Assembly: GCA_903885795.1 (NCBI GenBank)
Contig: CAISJV010000089.1
Location: 1-64,000, forward strand
Reading direction: 5' to 3'
Length of the DNA: 64,000 nucleotides
From: an uncultured delta proteobacterium
Lineage (GTDB): Bacteria > Desulfobacterota > Syntrophia > Syntrophales > UBA8958
The position numbers were made by a program, and so were the translations under genes. The notes below the pieces were generated by a model that was not told the DNA's origin, searched no databases, and worked only from the letters and a program-made list of their open reading frames with translations. Every line of letters starts with the position of its first letter. Positions within the stretch are counted from its first letter, which is position 1. This document shows, in pieces, positions 53,311 through 62,695 of the stretch.

Positions 53311-54099
53311 TCAAGATATTTTTGAATATTTTTTAGTACTTCTCCGATCTTTCGGCGGCAGGCATGCTGCTACCTCCTGTGGAGAAAGAAAGCGGCTCTG
53401 GCCCTCCTCCAGACCTTGGAGCGTTAAATCTCCAATGGCAGTGCGGATGAGACGGATGACAGGAAGCTCTAAATACTCAAAAACCCTCCTGAGGATACGG
53501 TTTCGCCCCTCCCTGATGGTGATGTCTATCCAGCAGCTCTTGTCATTCATCCTCCCGACCTGAAAGCGAAGCGGCCGGAATGGACCATCTTCCAAATCAA
53601 AGCCTTTCTCCAAGCGCCGTATCTCTGACGATGTAATATTGCCTTTGACCTTGACCAGATATGTCTTTTGCTGAAGAAAACGGGGATGCTGAAGGCTAAA
53701 GGCCCAATCACCGTCATTGGTAAACAGCAGCAGCCCCTCGGAGTCATAATCAAGCCTGCCGACAGGAAAAACTCTTCCTGCCTCCTCTGGAAGCAGCTTC
53801 GTGACAACAGGTCTCCCTTCCGGATCTTTCATTGTGGTTACATATCCCCGAGGTTTATTCAGCATGAGATAAACCTTATCTGGCCGGGGACCAATCAGCC
53901 GCCCGTCCACACGGATCTCGTCGTCTCGATGAACCCTTACCCCCATCTCTTTGATAACGAGGTCATTCACCATCACCCTTCCCTGACGGATCATCTCTTC
54001 CGCCGCCCGGCGGGAGGCAATCCCCGCCCCAGCCAGAACTTTTTGCAGTCGCTCACCTGGCAGAGGCACCTTTCCCAATATTTTTTTCCCCTCAGTCAT
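53311..54099 (-). CDS. 23S/16S rRNA pseudouridine synthase (RluB/RsuA family)
   Basis: A 262-residue enzyme with an N-terminal S4 RNA-binding domain (ERLQKVLAGAGIASRRAAEEMI, residues about 16-37) and the RsuA-type catalytic domain. The catalytic Asp lies in GRLDYDSEGLLLFTNDG (near 120), and NRILRRVFEYLELPVIRLIR is the typical later motif. It isomerises a uridine of rRNA, probably U2605-like of 23S as RluB. It ends the trpS-scpA-scpB run. Confidence 0.88.
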   Translation of the reverse strand: MTEGKKILGKVPLPGERLQKVLAGAGIASRRAAEEMIRQGRVMVNDLVIKEMGVRVHRDDEIRVDGRLIGPRPDKVYLMLNKPRGYVTTMKDPEGRPVVTKLLPEEAGRVFPVGRLDYDSEGLLLFTNDGDWAFSLQHPRFLQQKTYLVKVKGNITSSEIRRLEKGFDLEDGPFRPLRFQVGRMNDKSCWIDITIREGRNRILRRVFEYLELPVIRLIRTAIGDLTLQGLEEGQSRFLSPQEVAACLPPKDRRSTKKYSKIS

Positions 54100-54182
54100 C
54101 TCTGATAACCTCGCAAAAAGTAGGTGTAATGGTCAATAATTAACGGCGTCACAACAAAACGTCTGGCCTTCTCCCACAGCCT

Positions 54183-54710
54183 TCACTTTGTCAAATCTTT
54201 TAATTCTCCCATGGTCGGCAATTCAGAAAGATCCCTCAGACTAAAGACCTCCAGAAATTTCCGGGTCGTCCCGTAAATCATGGGCTTTCCAGGCACGTCC
54301 TTTCTGCCCACCAACCTGACAAGCTTTCTTTCCAGGAGGGTACGCAGGGGACGGGAAACATCTACACCCCGTAACCGCTCCACCTCCGCCTTGACGACGG
54401 GCTGCCGGTAGGCAATGATGGCAAGGGTTTCCAGGGCGGCAGTAGTAAGCGCCACCGGTCGGGTTCCTTTCAGTTTTGCGATCCACGCCGACAACTCCGG
54501 TCTGGTCCGGAACTGATACCCCCCGGCTACCTCGTGAAGACAAAACCCACCGCACCGCGCGTCGTATTCGTTCACCAGTCCGTGAAGATGGGCCGTGATC
54601 TCCTGGCGGCTGAGATTTCGCTCCTGGAAGATCTCGACGATTTTATCAATTGCCAGCGGCGTTTCCGAAGCAAAAATCAACCCTTCGATGACGGCCTTCG
54701 TTTCATCCAT
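54183..54710 (-). CDS. scpB: Segregation and condensation protein ScpB
   Basis: A 175-residue winged-helix protein. Signature blocks are AVIEGLIFASETPL at the N-terminus, ALTTAALETLAIIAYRQPV and VEIERLRGVDV-like VEVERLRGVDV, and the late YGTTRKFLEVFSL. It binds the middle of ScpA and forms the SMC-ScpAB condensin. It overlaps scpA by 8 bp. Confidence 0.93.
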   Translation of the reverse strand: MDETKAVIEGLIFASETPLAIDKIVEIFQERNLSRQEITAHLHGLVNEYDARCGGFCLHEVAGGYQFRTRPELSAWIAKLKGTRPVALTTAALETLAIIAYRQPVVKAEVERLRGVDVSRPLRTLLERKLVRLVGRKDVPGKPMIYGTTRKFLEVFSLRDLSELPTMGELKDLTK

Positions 54711-55437
54711 GCTCTTCCTCTACGGCCACAGCTAAAAACAACCGGATCACTCCAAAAGGACCAGACTGACAGATGCGGATCATTCGCTGCTTGACCAGTT
54801 CCAGCAAGGCCAGCAAGGTATAGATAACCAGACGCCGCTCCCGCTGACCGTTTAGCAGCTCTGTAAAAGTCAGTGATTGACGCTCCCGCAATCGATCCAT
54901 AATCTCATTGATCCGGTCCGCCAGGGAAGTCCTGTCCAGGTCAATTTTCATCAACTCCGGTTGCCCAAGATTGCTGAGAACCTGCCGGAAGGCATCCACC
55001 AGTTCAAATAGTCCGATCTCCAACCACGCCTGGTTATCATAATCAGCCGGCGGCGTCTCTGCCGGGGCGGCGCCCCTTATGAAGACGTCCCGTTCGAGAA
55101 CTTCCCGCGCCTGCAGTGACTGGGAGGCATTCTTGAACGCCTGATATTCCAAGAGTTGCTGCACCAGTTCCTGGCGGGGATCGCTCTCCTCTTCCCCCTC
55201 TTCTGGCGTTTCGGGCAACAACAGCTTCGATTTGATATGCACCAAGGTTGCCGCGAGTACGAGATATTCCCCCGCCAGATCGAGATTCAACGTCTTGAGA
55301 ATATCAATATATTCAAGATATTGTTTCGTAATAAGGGCAATGGGAATATTGTAGATATCAAGTTCGTTCTTCTTGATCAGATACAGCAGCAGATCAAGAG
55401 GACCTTCGAAGATGTCGAGCTTGACCTCATAATCCAT
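54703..55437 (-). CDS. scpA: Segregation and condensation protein ScpA
   Basis: A 244-residue kleisin. The N-terminus FEGPLDLLLYLIKKNELDIYNIPIALI contains the SMC-binding helix, the middle is acidic (ETPEEGEEESDP), and the C-terminus holds the second winged-helix domain. It bridges the SMC heads in chromosome condensation. It overlaps trpS by 11 bp and scpB by 8 bp. Confidence 0.93.
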   Translation of the reverse strand: MDYEVKLDIFEGPLDLLLYLIKKNELDIYNIPIALITKQYLEYIDILKTLNLDLAGEYLVLAATLVHIKSKLLLPETPEEGEEESDPRQELVQQLLEYQAFKNASQSLQAREVLERDVFIRGAAPAETPPADYDNQAWLEIGLFELVDAFRQVLSNLGQPELMKIDLDRTSLADRINEIMDRLRERQSLTFTELLNGQRERRLVIYTLLALLELVKQRMIRICQSGPFGVIRLFLAVAVEEEHG

Positions 55438-56428
55438 AACTGATTTTCATGGCCGCCCGAACCTCGTCCATCGTCTTCCTCGCCTCAACTGTGGCCCGAA
55501 TATCACCATCGGCAATAATGTCCCTGACTTCCTGGAGATGATTCCGATAATAGGCCTGACGTTCATGAATTGGGTTCATTCCGTTTTGAATGCTCACCCC
55601 GAGGATCTTTTTGCAGTCCGTGCAGCCAATGCCGGCATTACGACATTGTTCTTTAATATCAAGAGCATTTTCGGCAAATGTGTACAATTGGTGGAAGGTG
55701 TATACGTTGCACAATTCGGGGCGTCCCGGGTCTTTGCGTCGTTGCCGCTGGGGATCGGTAAACATGGCAGCAACCTTCTGCTTCAAAATATCTCCCGTAT
55801 CACTCATATAGATAGAATTCTCATAGGACTTGCTCATTTTTCGGCCGTCGATCCCTAACAATTTCGGGACCTGCGTCAGCAAAGGCTCCGGGGCAGGGAA
55901 TATCTCCTGATAAAGAAAATTGAAGCGCCGGGCGATCTCCCGGGTCAGCTCTATATGGGGCAATTGATCCACCCCTACGGGCACGCCATAGGCCTTGTAC
56001 ATGATAATATCCGCCGCCTGGAGGACCGGATAGCCTAAAAACCCTAAATTGGTGAGATCCTTACTGGTTAGCTCCGCTTTCATCTCCTTGTAGGTAGGGT
56101 TTCTTTCCAGCCAAGGCAGGGGTGTGATCATGGTGAGGAGGAGAAACAGCTCGGCGTGCTCCTTAATGTTCGACTGGATGAAAAGGGTGCTTTTTTCCGG
56201 GTCCAGACCGGCGCTCAACCAGTCAATAACCATATCTATAATGTTATCGGCGATCTCGCCCGTCTCGGCATAATCACTCGTCAGGGCGTGCCAGTCGGCA
56301 ACAAAATAGAAACACTCATAGGCGCCGTCGTTCTGGAGATCCACCCAATTCTGGAGCGCTCCATGCAGATTCCCCAGATGCAGCTTACCTGTCGGCCTCA
56401 TACCGCTCAAAATTCTCTTCAGTGCCAC
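55427..56428 (-). CDS. trpS: Tryptophanyl-tRNA synthetase
   Basis: A 333-residue class I aminoacyl-tRNA synthetase. The HIGH-equivalent motif is PTGKLHLGN (residues 12-20), and the KMSKS loop (KMSKSYENSI) is near residue 196. It charges tRNA-Trp. The frame is open to 56479, but ACGCGGAGGTTCG lies just before the GTG at 56428, which gives the normal length, so GTG is chosen. It starts the trpS-scpA-scpB-rluB run. Confidence 0.94.
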   Translation of the reverse strand: MALKRILSGMRPTGKLHLGNLHGALQNWVDLQNDGAYECFYFVADWHALTSDYAETGEIADNIIDMVIDWLSAGLDPEKSTLFIQSNIKEHAELFLLLTMITPLPWLERNPTYKEMKAELTSKDLTNLGFLGYPVLQAADIIMYKAYGVPVGVDQLPHIELTREIARRFNFLYQEIFPAPEPLLTQVPKLLGIDGRKMSKSYENSIYMSDTGDILKQKVAAMFTDPQRQRRKDPGRPELCNVYTFHQLYTFAENALDIKEQCRNAGIGCTDCKKILGVSIQNGMNPIHERQAYYRNHLQEVRDIIADGDIRATVEARKTMDEVRAAMKISYGL

Positions 56429-56460
56429 CGAACCTCCGCGTAACATGTTAATGTGCCCGC

Positions 56461-56489
56461 TGCATAACAGAAAGACCATCCCCTGTCAA
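56461..56489 (-). promoter_or_regulatory. Possible sigma-70 promoter for trpS
   Basis: On the minus strand TTGACA (56489-56484) is followed after 17 bp by TATGCA (56466-56461), about 33 nt before the GTG start. Confidence 0.45.
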
Positions 56490-56687
56490 GGCACCGCGGG
56501 GCAAACCGGGGTCAGACTTACATATTGACATTTGATAGTGATTCTCTTGGCCTCTCCCCAAGGCAAGAAAAAAGACGTTGTCATAACCCGACATATTGGA
56601 GGGAGAGGGTCTTCAGAAAAAGTAGTTGAAGGGGTGCTGATCGCTCCTAAAAAAGGAAGAAATTACAATAATAAAGACTGATCCCGG

Positions 56688-57896
56688 TTATTTTTTCTTT
56701 ACCAAAAAATACAGCTCCCCGTTCTCCTTCATGGCCCCGGCGGTCCTTTCCGCCTTCTCACCGGTGCCGCAGTAAAGATCTACTCTCCCCGGCCCTTTTA
56801 TGGCGGCGCCTGTGTCGTGGTTCAGGACAAAGCGGGAAAAGGACTGCCAAGAAGATATCCTTCCCTCCTCGTCAAAAACAGGTTTCCGTGTTTTGATCAA
56901 GGCCAGTGCCCCTCTCGGATAAATATCGAGATCGGTAGCAATGGACCTTCCCGCCACCAGGGGTAGATTTAAGGCCCCCAGGGGACCTTCCGTGGCTATC
57001 CTGAAGAAGACATACCGTTCGTTGTAATTCATCAGTTCCTGGCGCTCCTCAGGGTGATCGAGAAGAAACCTTTTCATCTGTTCGTAAGACTTTCCGTTCT
57101 CCGGCAAAAGCCCCTTTTCGACCATCATTCCAGTCAACCCCCGGAATGGTCGTCCGTTGGACTGGGCATAAGTCACGTGAAGCAGGCTGCCTTCGGGAAG
57201 CCGTATCTTTCCTGATCCCTGGATATGAAGCATAAATAGGGCAACCGGATCGCCGACCCAGGCAATTTCCAGTCCCCTGCCGGCGAGAACACCATTCTCG
57301 TCAATTTCCCTGCGGCTGAAATGGGGAATCACCTCCCCGTTATATAATCGTCCCACGAACTTATCACGGCCATCTTGACTATCAGAGCGATCCACAGGTA
57401 CGACTACTGTTTCCCCGGGGGTTTTGTACAGGGGATAAGGGAAGCGATCCGTCTTGGTACGCGATCCCTCCAGGATGGGCTCAAAATACCCGGTAAAAAG
57501 TACATTGCCGTCAGCTCCGGCCGAACCTGCAGCTCTGACAAGTATAAACTCATCCCTAATCGTCCGCTCTACTTCTTCCGGTGTCATATCTCTCCTTATG
57601 ATCCTCAGGAATTTCTTCAGCCCGTCGATCATTTCCCGGGAGGAGTAGCAATGATCCCGCAAACAGTACGACCCTTTTGAGCCGACCTTTTCATAATACT
57701 GAATGCTCAAGGCAACGGCTTTTTCCAGGGAATCAAGATTGAGATCATCCATCTGTCCCACACCATGGACAGAAGTAAAAGGGGGCTGGCCGCCCCGGGA
57801 TTCCTCACGTGGCATTTCCGAAATGGGCGCGCATCCGGCAAGAAAAAAGGCCGGAAGCAAGATCAGAAAGATGATGATCCTTTCCCGGGCCTTCAT
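56688..57896 (-). CDS. mltA: Membrane-bound lytic murein transglycosylase A
   Basis: A 402-residue lipoprotein. The signal peptide ends in lipobox FFLAGC with lipidated Cys22. The MltA domain follows (about 110-290, GYFEPILEGSRTK, RGLEIAWVGDPVALFMLHIQGSG), and a 3D (DxxD) domain lies at the C-terminus (ATDLDIYPRGALALI, NHDTGAAIKGPGRVDLYCG). It cuts glycan strands of peptidoglycan. It overlaps the GNAT gene by 4 bp. Confidence 0.92.
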   Translation of the reverse strand: MKARERIIIFLILLPAFFLAGCAPISEMPREESRGGQPPFTSVHGVGQMDDLNLDSLEKAVALSIQYYEKVGSKGSYCLRDHCYSSREMIDGLKKFLRIIRRDMTPEEVERTIRDEFILVRAAGSAGADGNVLFTGYFEPILEGSRTKTDRFPYPLYKTPGETVVVPVDRSDSQDGRDKFVGRLYNGEVIPHFSRREIDENGVLAGRGLEIAWVGDPVALFMLHIQGSGKIRLPEGSLLHVTYAQSNGRPFRGLTGMMVEKGLLPENGKSYEQMKRFLLDHPEERQELMNYNERYVFFRIATEGPLGALNLPLVAGRSIATDLDIYPRGALALIKTRKPVFDEEGRISSWQSFSRFVLNHDTGAAIKGPGRVDLYCGTGEKAERTAGAMKENGELYFLVKKK

Positions 57897-58351
57897 AATT
57901 CGATGATCATCGCTATTTCATCACAATAGTCAGGATACTTCGAGCAGCGGAAGCAGTCGGTCCATATCTTTTCCGACAGGGAGGAACGGTCCACGACATG
58001 GAACCCCACATGTTGGAAAAACTCTTTTTTATAAGTAAGAGTAAATATTCTAAATAGTTCCAGCGTAATCGCCTCGGATATGCAGGCCTCAACGAGGATT
58101 CTACCGATACCCCTGCGACGGTAAGCTTCATCGACGTAAAGAGAGCGGACCTCGGCCAGGTTCTCCCAAATAATGTTCATGGCGCAAACCCCGGTGATCA
58201 GTTGCTCCTGCTCATCATAATAGACGAAGAAGTCGCGAAGACTGCCGTAGATGTCCATCAGGGACCGGGGAAGGATCTCCTCTTTACTGGCAGAAACATT
58301 GATCATCTTGTGAATTGTTTTCACATCGCCGACTTTGGCTTTTCTCAGCAT
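57893..58351 (-). CDS. GNAT acetyltransferase, short N-acetylglutamate-synthase type
   Basis: A 152-residue GNAT protein. It opens LRKAKVGDVKTIHKMI, has the acetyl-CoA loop YRRRGIGRILVEA and ends with FRCSKYPDYCDE-AM. This C-terminal Cys-rich signature recurs in the ArgA-type GNAT proteins that make N-acetylglutamate, the first step in arginine synthesis. The identification is by motif; other acetyl acceptors are possible. It overlaps the recN stop by one base (TAATG). Confidence 0.78.
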   Translation of the reverse strand: MLRKAKVGDVKTIHKMINVSASKEEILPRSLMDIYGSLRDFFVYYDEQEQLITGVCAMNIIWENLAEVRSLYVDEAYRRRGIGRILVEACISEAITLELFRIFTLTYKKEFFQHVGFHVVDRSSLSEKIWTDCFRCSKYPDYCDEIAMIIEL

Positions 58352-60033
58352 TATTTACTCCTTTGCGCCATCATAAGCATCTCCCGGGCATGCCTTCTCG
58401 TTGTATCCGTCATTTTCAGCCCACTAAGCATCCGGGCGATCTCTTCAATCCGCTCTTCCTCCGACAGCGCCCGGACCATTGTCATGGTCCTGTCTCCGGC
58501 GATCGCCTTGGTCACGAGAAAGTGCCTGTCCCCGAAGCAGGCAATCTGGGGGAGATGGGTGATGCATAGAACCTGATGACGCCCAGCAACATCTTTTATC
58601 TTTTTACCTACTATCTCCGCCGTGGCGCCGCCGATACCGCTGTCCACCTCATCAAATACCATCGTCCCCACGGAACCCGTCCGGGCCAGAACATGCTTCA
58701 TGGCCAGTATCACCCGCGACAATTCACCTCCCGAGGCCACGCGTTGAAGGGGCTTGGGTATTTCTCCCGGATTTGCCGAAAGATGGAACTCAATCCGGTC
58801 TATCCCTTTGGGAGTAAAGGAATCCTCCCTTTTATCCTCTTCCTTAAAGACAACCTCGAATACCGCCGCTTTCATCCTCAGGGCATGAATTTCTCTCTCA
58901 ATATCCACCTTCAAGCGGCGGGCGGCGGCATGACGATTTACGGATAGCTCCCGGGATTTTTTCTCCAAATCCTTATAAACATCCTTCATGGTTACGTCTA
59001 CCTCTTCAAGGGACTCCCCAATGGAAATAATCCCTTTAAGCTCTTCTTCCAGGTCCGCTTTCTTCTTTATTACCTCAGAGAGGGTAGGACCATGTTTCCG
59101 CTTCAATTTGTGGATGAGTTCGATCCGGTCTTCAATCTGTTCCAGACGCCTGCCGTCAAAGGACAATTCCCTGGTATAATCACGCAGGACATAGGCGGCA
59201 TCCTCCAGGCGGTAGTAGCTGTCCTCCAGATCCGTTTCCGTGATATTCAGCCGGGAATCGATCTTTTTTATGTCTCCGACGGCAGCGATGACGCTTTTCA
59301 ACTCTTCGAGGAGTGACCGTTCCCGACCATAGAGGATCTCATGGGCTGCCGTTGCAAGTTCCATGAGTTTCTGGACGTTCATGAGGACAGTTTTCTCCTC
59401 AGCGAGGATAACGTCTTCCCCTGGCAAAAGTTCCGCTTCCTCAATTTCCCGAATCTGAAAGCGAAGGAAGTCTTCCCGTTCTTCCCGCCGTCGGTTCAAG
59501 GCCTCCAGGGACCGGCGCTTCTCCTTCAGGGATTGAAAGCGGCCATAGAGTGTCTCGTAGTCACCTCTTAAACACAGATGCTCGCCGAAGGCATCAAGGA
59601 TGTCGATATGGTTTTCTTCCTTCAACAGGAGCTGATGCTCATGCTGTCCACAGATATTGATCAGGGATTCACCCAGTTCGGCAAGCATAGCGAGGTTGGC
59701 AAGATTTCCGTTGATATATACACGGTTCTTTCCCGAGCGGGAGATTACCCGCCGCACCAGGAGATCCTCATTTCCACCCATTCCCCAGGCAGCAAGTTTA
59801 TCCCGCAGCCCATCCCCGGCGTGAAGATGAAACAAGGCCTCTACTGTTGCCGTGTCCTCGGCTGAACGTATCATATCGATAGACGCCCGATCCCCCAGCA
59901 AGAGACTGACCGCCCCCATGATTATGGACTTACCCGCTCCGGTCTCTCCCGTAAGGATATTAAGCCCCTCACTGAACGTTACATTCATTGCATCGATGAT
60001 GGCAAAATTACGGATGGTCAGCTCAGATAACAT
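58351..60033 (-). CDS. recN: DNA repair protein RecN
   Basis: A 560-residue SMC-like ATPase for double-strand break repair. Walker A GETGAGKS is at residues 29-36. A long coiled coil occupies the middle (about 155-365), the ABC signature is VASGGELSRVILAMKH, and Walker B is MVFDEVDSGIGG. The frame extends upstream to 60072; the ATG at 60033 gives the usual MLSELTIRNFAIID start. No strong Shine-Dalgarno is seen. Confidence 0.92.
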   Translation of the reverse strand: MLSELTIRNFAIIDAMNVTFSEGLNILTGETGAGKSIIMGAVSLLLGDRASIDMIRSAEDTATVEALFHLHAGDGLRDKLAAWGMGGNEDLLVRRVISRSGKNRVYINGNLANLAMLAELGESLINICGQHEHQLLLKEENHIDILDAFGEHLCLRGDYETLYGRFQSLKEKRRSLEALNRRREEREDFLRFQIREIEEAELLPGEDVILAEEKTVLMNVQKLMELATAAHEILYGRERSLLEELKSVIAAVGDIKKIDSRLNITETDLEDSYYRLEDAAYVLRDYTRELSFDGRRLEQIEDRIELIHKLKRKHGPTLSEVIKKKADLEEELKGIISIGESLEEVDVTMKDVYKDLEKKSRELSVNRHAAARRLKVDIEREIHALRMKAAVFEVVFKEEDKREDSFTPKGIDRIEFHLSANPGEIPKPLQRVASGGELSRVILAMKHVLARTGSVGTMVFDEVDSGIGGATAEIVGKKIKDVAGRHQVLCITHLPQIACFGDRHFLVTKAIAGDRTMTMVRALSEEERIEEIARMLSGLKMTDTTRRHAREMLMMAQRSK

Positions 60034-60098
60034 CGCTATTTGTCCACAGTAAGAATAAATGACATTTTCCAATTACCCTTGCGCTGCCAATGCCGGTT

Positions 60099-60989
60099 TC
60101 AGACGGTCCTGTTGAAACCCACAGGCAATCCCCCCCAGCCAAGCTTGGAACGGAGGATCTCCAAATAATCACGGTGCGGTGAGGCGACCAGCATCGTCAC
60201 ATAGCGCGATCTCTGGATCGTCATGACATCTCCTGATTTAAGGGTATGGAAAACCTGCCCGTCCAGGGTCACCGTGGCCCCTTGCTCCTTGGACCAGATT
60301 ATCACCCGGATAGCTGCCTCGCCGGGGAGGATCACCGGCCGGTTCGTCAAGGTATGGGGACAGATGGGATTGATGATTATGGAATCATGCTGGGGAAAAA
60401 CGATCGGCCCTCCTGCGGAAAGGGAATAGGCCGTCGATCCCGTGGGAGTGGAAACAATAAGCCCATCTGCCTTGAAGGTATTGAGGTATTTGCCATCTAC
60501 CTCCGTTTCCATCTCTACAATCCGGGAAAGGTTCCCGCGATTGATAACAGCGTCGTTAAGGACTGTCCGCTTTTTGACGACTGTCCCTTCGCTTTCCACC
60601 GTAACATCCAGCATCATTCGTTTCTCGGTCATAAACCCTTGCTGCCGGAAGATCTCAAAAGCATCGATCATCTCGTTAAGGTTAACTTCCGTCAGATAAC
60701 CGAACGCCCCCAAATTAATTCCTACAATCGGAACATTAAACTCCCTCACCGCCCGGGCCGTTCTGAGCATGGTGCCATCGCCACCGAAGACGGCGATTAT
60801 GTCCACCATCGCCGCCAGCTGTCGCCGTTCATATCCGGGACCGGCGCCGATGGCTTCGGCAATCCCTTTATCCAGATAGACCTCCAAACCTTTTTCCAGG
60901 CACCAGGTCCTGAGCCTCTTCGTATAGTCTCCGGCCTTCTCCTTGGCTGTATTGGCTACAATCCCGACCTTTTTCACCTGAAAATGCAC
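60099..60989 (-). CDS. nadK: NAD kinase
   Basis: A 296-residue ATP-NAD kinase that makes NADP. The motif GGDGTMLR is at residues 69-76, NLGAFGYLTEV follows, and the conserved NDAVI...VSTPTGSTAYSLSAGGPI block is the second signature. It lies 66 bp upstream of recN on the same strand. Confidence 0.94.
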   Translation of the reverse strand: MHFQVKKVGIVANTAKEKAGDYTKRLRTWCLEKGLEVYLDKGIAEAIGAGPGYERRQLAAMVDIIAVFGGDGTMLRTARAVREFNVPIVGINLGAFGYLTEVNLNEMIDAFEIFRQQGFMTEKRMMLDVTVESEGTVVKKRTVLNDAVINRGNLSRIVEMETEVDGKYLNTFKADGLIVSTPTGSTAYSLSAGGPIVFPQHDSIIINPICPHTLTNRPVILPGEAAIRVIIWSKEQGATVTLDGQVFHTLKSGDVMTIQRSRYVTMLVASPHRDYLEILRSKLGWGGLPVGFNRTV

Positions 60990-61033
60990 CCCTGAATATT
61001 CGACTTTCTCATTTATTTCACAAAAAACCCTTT

Positions 61034-61073
61034 AACCACCCTTTGAAAAGGAGGAGCAAGGGGAGATTTCCCT
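61034..61073. repeat. Short GC-rich repeat between nadK and the CsgG-like gene
   Basis: CACCCTTTGAAAAGGAGGAG followed by CAAGGGGAGATTTCCCTT. It resembles the TTTGACAAAGG-type elements at 9223, 11839 and 34113, but the match is looser. Confidence 0.4.
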
Positions 61074-61104
61074 TAGTCTTTATAACGGCTGCCAGTCATG
61101 CTGC

Positions 61105-61713
61105 TTAAAAATATTTCAGCAACTTCTTCTTTTCCTTAAAAGAATCGGCCATTTCCGTGACAATCTCATCGAGGAGTTTGCCAGCCGATTCCGCCTCCGT
61201 CTCACCGCCGATGAACTTTTTCTGGCCTACATTTTTGGCCTTTGATATCTTGAGAATCTCTGCCGACCATAGCACCTCTCCCGTGTCCACTCGTAACATC
61301 TTGGCCGTCAGATAGACCTCTGCATAGAGTATGAGGTCATTCGAATCTTTTCTTTCCGTGTAGGTATGCATGCTCCCCGTCATTACGGTGTCGGCGCCAA
61401 GATGTTTCAGTTTCTGACGGGTGTTCTCATCAATGACGCCACTGGCGAGATTCTGAAAGTTGGCTTCGGCCATGATCTTTTTGATATCGGAACGATCGAC
61501 CAGTTTGAACCGGGAGCCGACGAGAGCCGTAGTAAATTTATCAACAATTACATCTCTCTTCATGGATATGTTATTGGGAACATCAAAATTAACTATGGCC
61601 AGGCGTTGGATTTTGTCAGGAGAATAATCACTGGCAAAATTTATTTTATGAACGACGGCGCCGCCACAGGCGATAACACACAATATTATTAATAACATTC
61701 CAATTTTTTTCAT
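61105..61713 (-). CDS. CsgG/LpoB-like lipoprotein
   Basis: A 202-residue lipoprotein. The signal peptide ends in VIACGG with a likely lipidated Cys16. The rest resembles the CsgG/FlgO/LpoB group: RLAIVNFDVP, VDKFTTALVGSRFKLVDRSDIKKIMAE, GADTVMTGSMHTY and the DTGEVLWSAEI strand. Such proteins work in outer-membrane secretion pores or activate peptidoglycan synthases; which one is unknown. It follows the NMO/FabK-like gene by 13 bp. Confidence 0.78.
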   Translation of the reverse strand: MKKIGMLLIILCVIACGGAVVHKINFASDYSPDKIQRLAIVNFDVPNNISMKRDVIVDKFTTALVGSRFKLVDRSDIKKIMAEANFQNLASGVIDENTRQKLKHLGADTVMTGSMHTYTERKDSNDLILYAEVYLTAKMLRVDTGEVLWSAEILKISKAKNVGQKKFIGGETEAESAGKLLDEIVTEMADSFKEKKKLLKYF

Positions 61714-61726
61714 GGCACTCCTCTCT

Positions 61727-62695
61727 TTACGTGTTCTCCGTTAAAATCACCTTTGCCGGCAGCTCTTGGATGACCCTTTCACAATCCCGGGCAATATCAA
61801 GCACCAACGCCCGTGCCGATGGTAAATCCCTGATCGCCCCCACCGCCTGCCCAATCTGAAGTTCCCCTTCCTCCAGGTCACCGTCAAACATGCCGATTTT
61901 TGTCCTTTTCTCTCCGATAATCCGGAGGAGCTCTTCTTCCATTGCCCCTTGCTTCTCCGCCTCGAGTACTCTTTCAAACCAGGTGTTCTTGATGACCCGG
62001 GCCGGTATCAGCTTCCGAAGAATGAGAAAGGTATCCGTCGGGGAAGCCTGGAGCATGGCCTTCTTGAAATGATCATGGGCGCTCGATTCTACAGTCGCCG
62101 CAAAACGGGTGCCAATCTGGACTCCCTCCGCACCCATCGCCAGGGCCGCGGCCATCCCCCGGCCATCGTAAATCCCTCCGGCAGCAATCACAGGAATATT
62201 CACGGCATCCACCGTCTGGGGAACAAGGACCATGGTCGTCAGTTCATCCCGACCGTTATGGCCCCCGGCCTCAAATCCTTCCACGACCACGGCATCTACC
62301 CCTGCTTCCTCACATTTAACGGCGAGATCAGGCGTCGCCGTAACATGGACCACCTTGATCCCCTGTTCTTTAAAGGGGCGGGTATATTTCTTTGGACTAC
62401 CGCCGGAAGTAAAAACGACCTTCACCTCTTCTTCCAGGATGATTGAAACCATCTCCTCGGCATGCTGGAAAAATATGGGCAGATTCACCCCCCAGACACC
62501 TTGGGGATCTTCTTTTTTTATCTTCCGGATATGCTCCCGCAGTAGTTCCGGGGTCATGGAACCGGCGCCGATGAGGCCGACGGCCCCCGCCTTCGCTACC
62601 GCCGCGGCCAGGCGCCAGCCGCTGACCCAGATCATCCCCCCCTGAATGATGGGATATTTTACGCCGAAAAGGTCCGTTATTCTAGTTCTGATCAT
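61727..62695 (-). CDS. Nitronate monooxygenase / FabK-type flavoprotein
   Basis: A 322-residue FMN-binding TIM barrel. YPIIQGGMIWVSG at the N-terminus, GEGVVVEGFEAGGHNG-like VVVEGFEAGGHNGRD, and AAGGIYDGRGMAAALAMGAEGVQIGTRF are the FMN and phosphate sites shared by nitronate monooxygenase and enoyl-ACP reductase FabK. NMO needs oxygen, so in an anaerobe the FabK-like or another reductase role is at least as likely. It overlaps the cupin gene by 4 bp. Confidence 0.82.
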   Translation of the reverse strand: MIRTRITDLFGVKYPIIQGGMIWVSGWRLAAAVAKAGAVGLIGAGSMTPELLREHIRKIKKEDPQGVWGVNLPIFFQHAEEMVSIILEEEVKVVFTSGGSPKKYTRPFKEQGIKVVHVTATPDLAVKCEEAGVDAVVVEGFEAGGHNGRDELTTMVLVPQTVDAVNIPVIAAGGIYDGRGMAAALAMGAEGVQIGTRFAATVESSAHDHFKKAMLQASPTDTFLILRKLIPARVIKNTWFERVLEAEKQGAMEEELLRIIGEKRTKIGMFDGDLEEGELQIGQAVGAIRDLPSARALVLDIARDCERVIQELPAKVILTENT

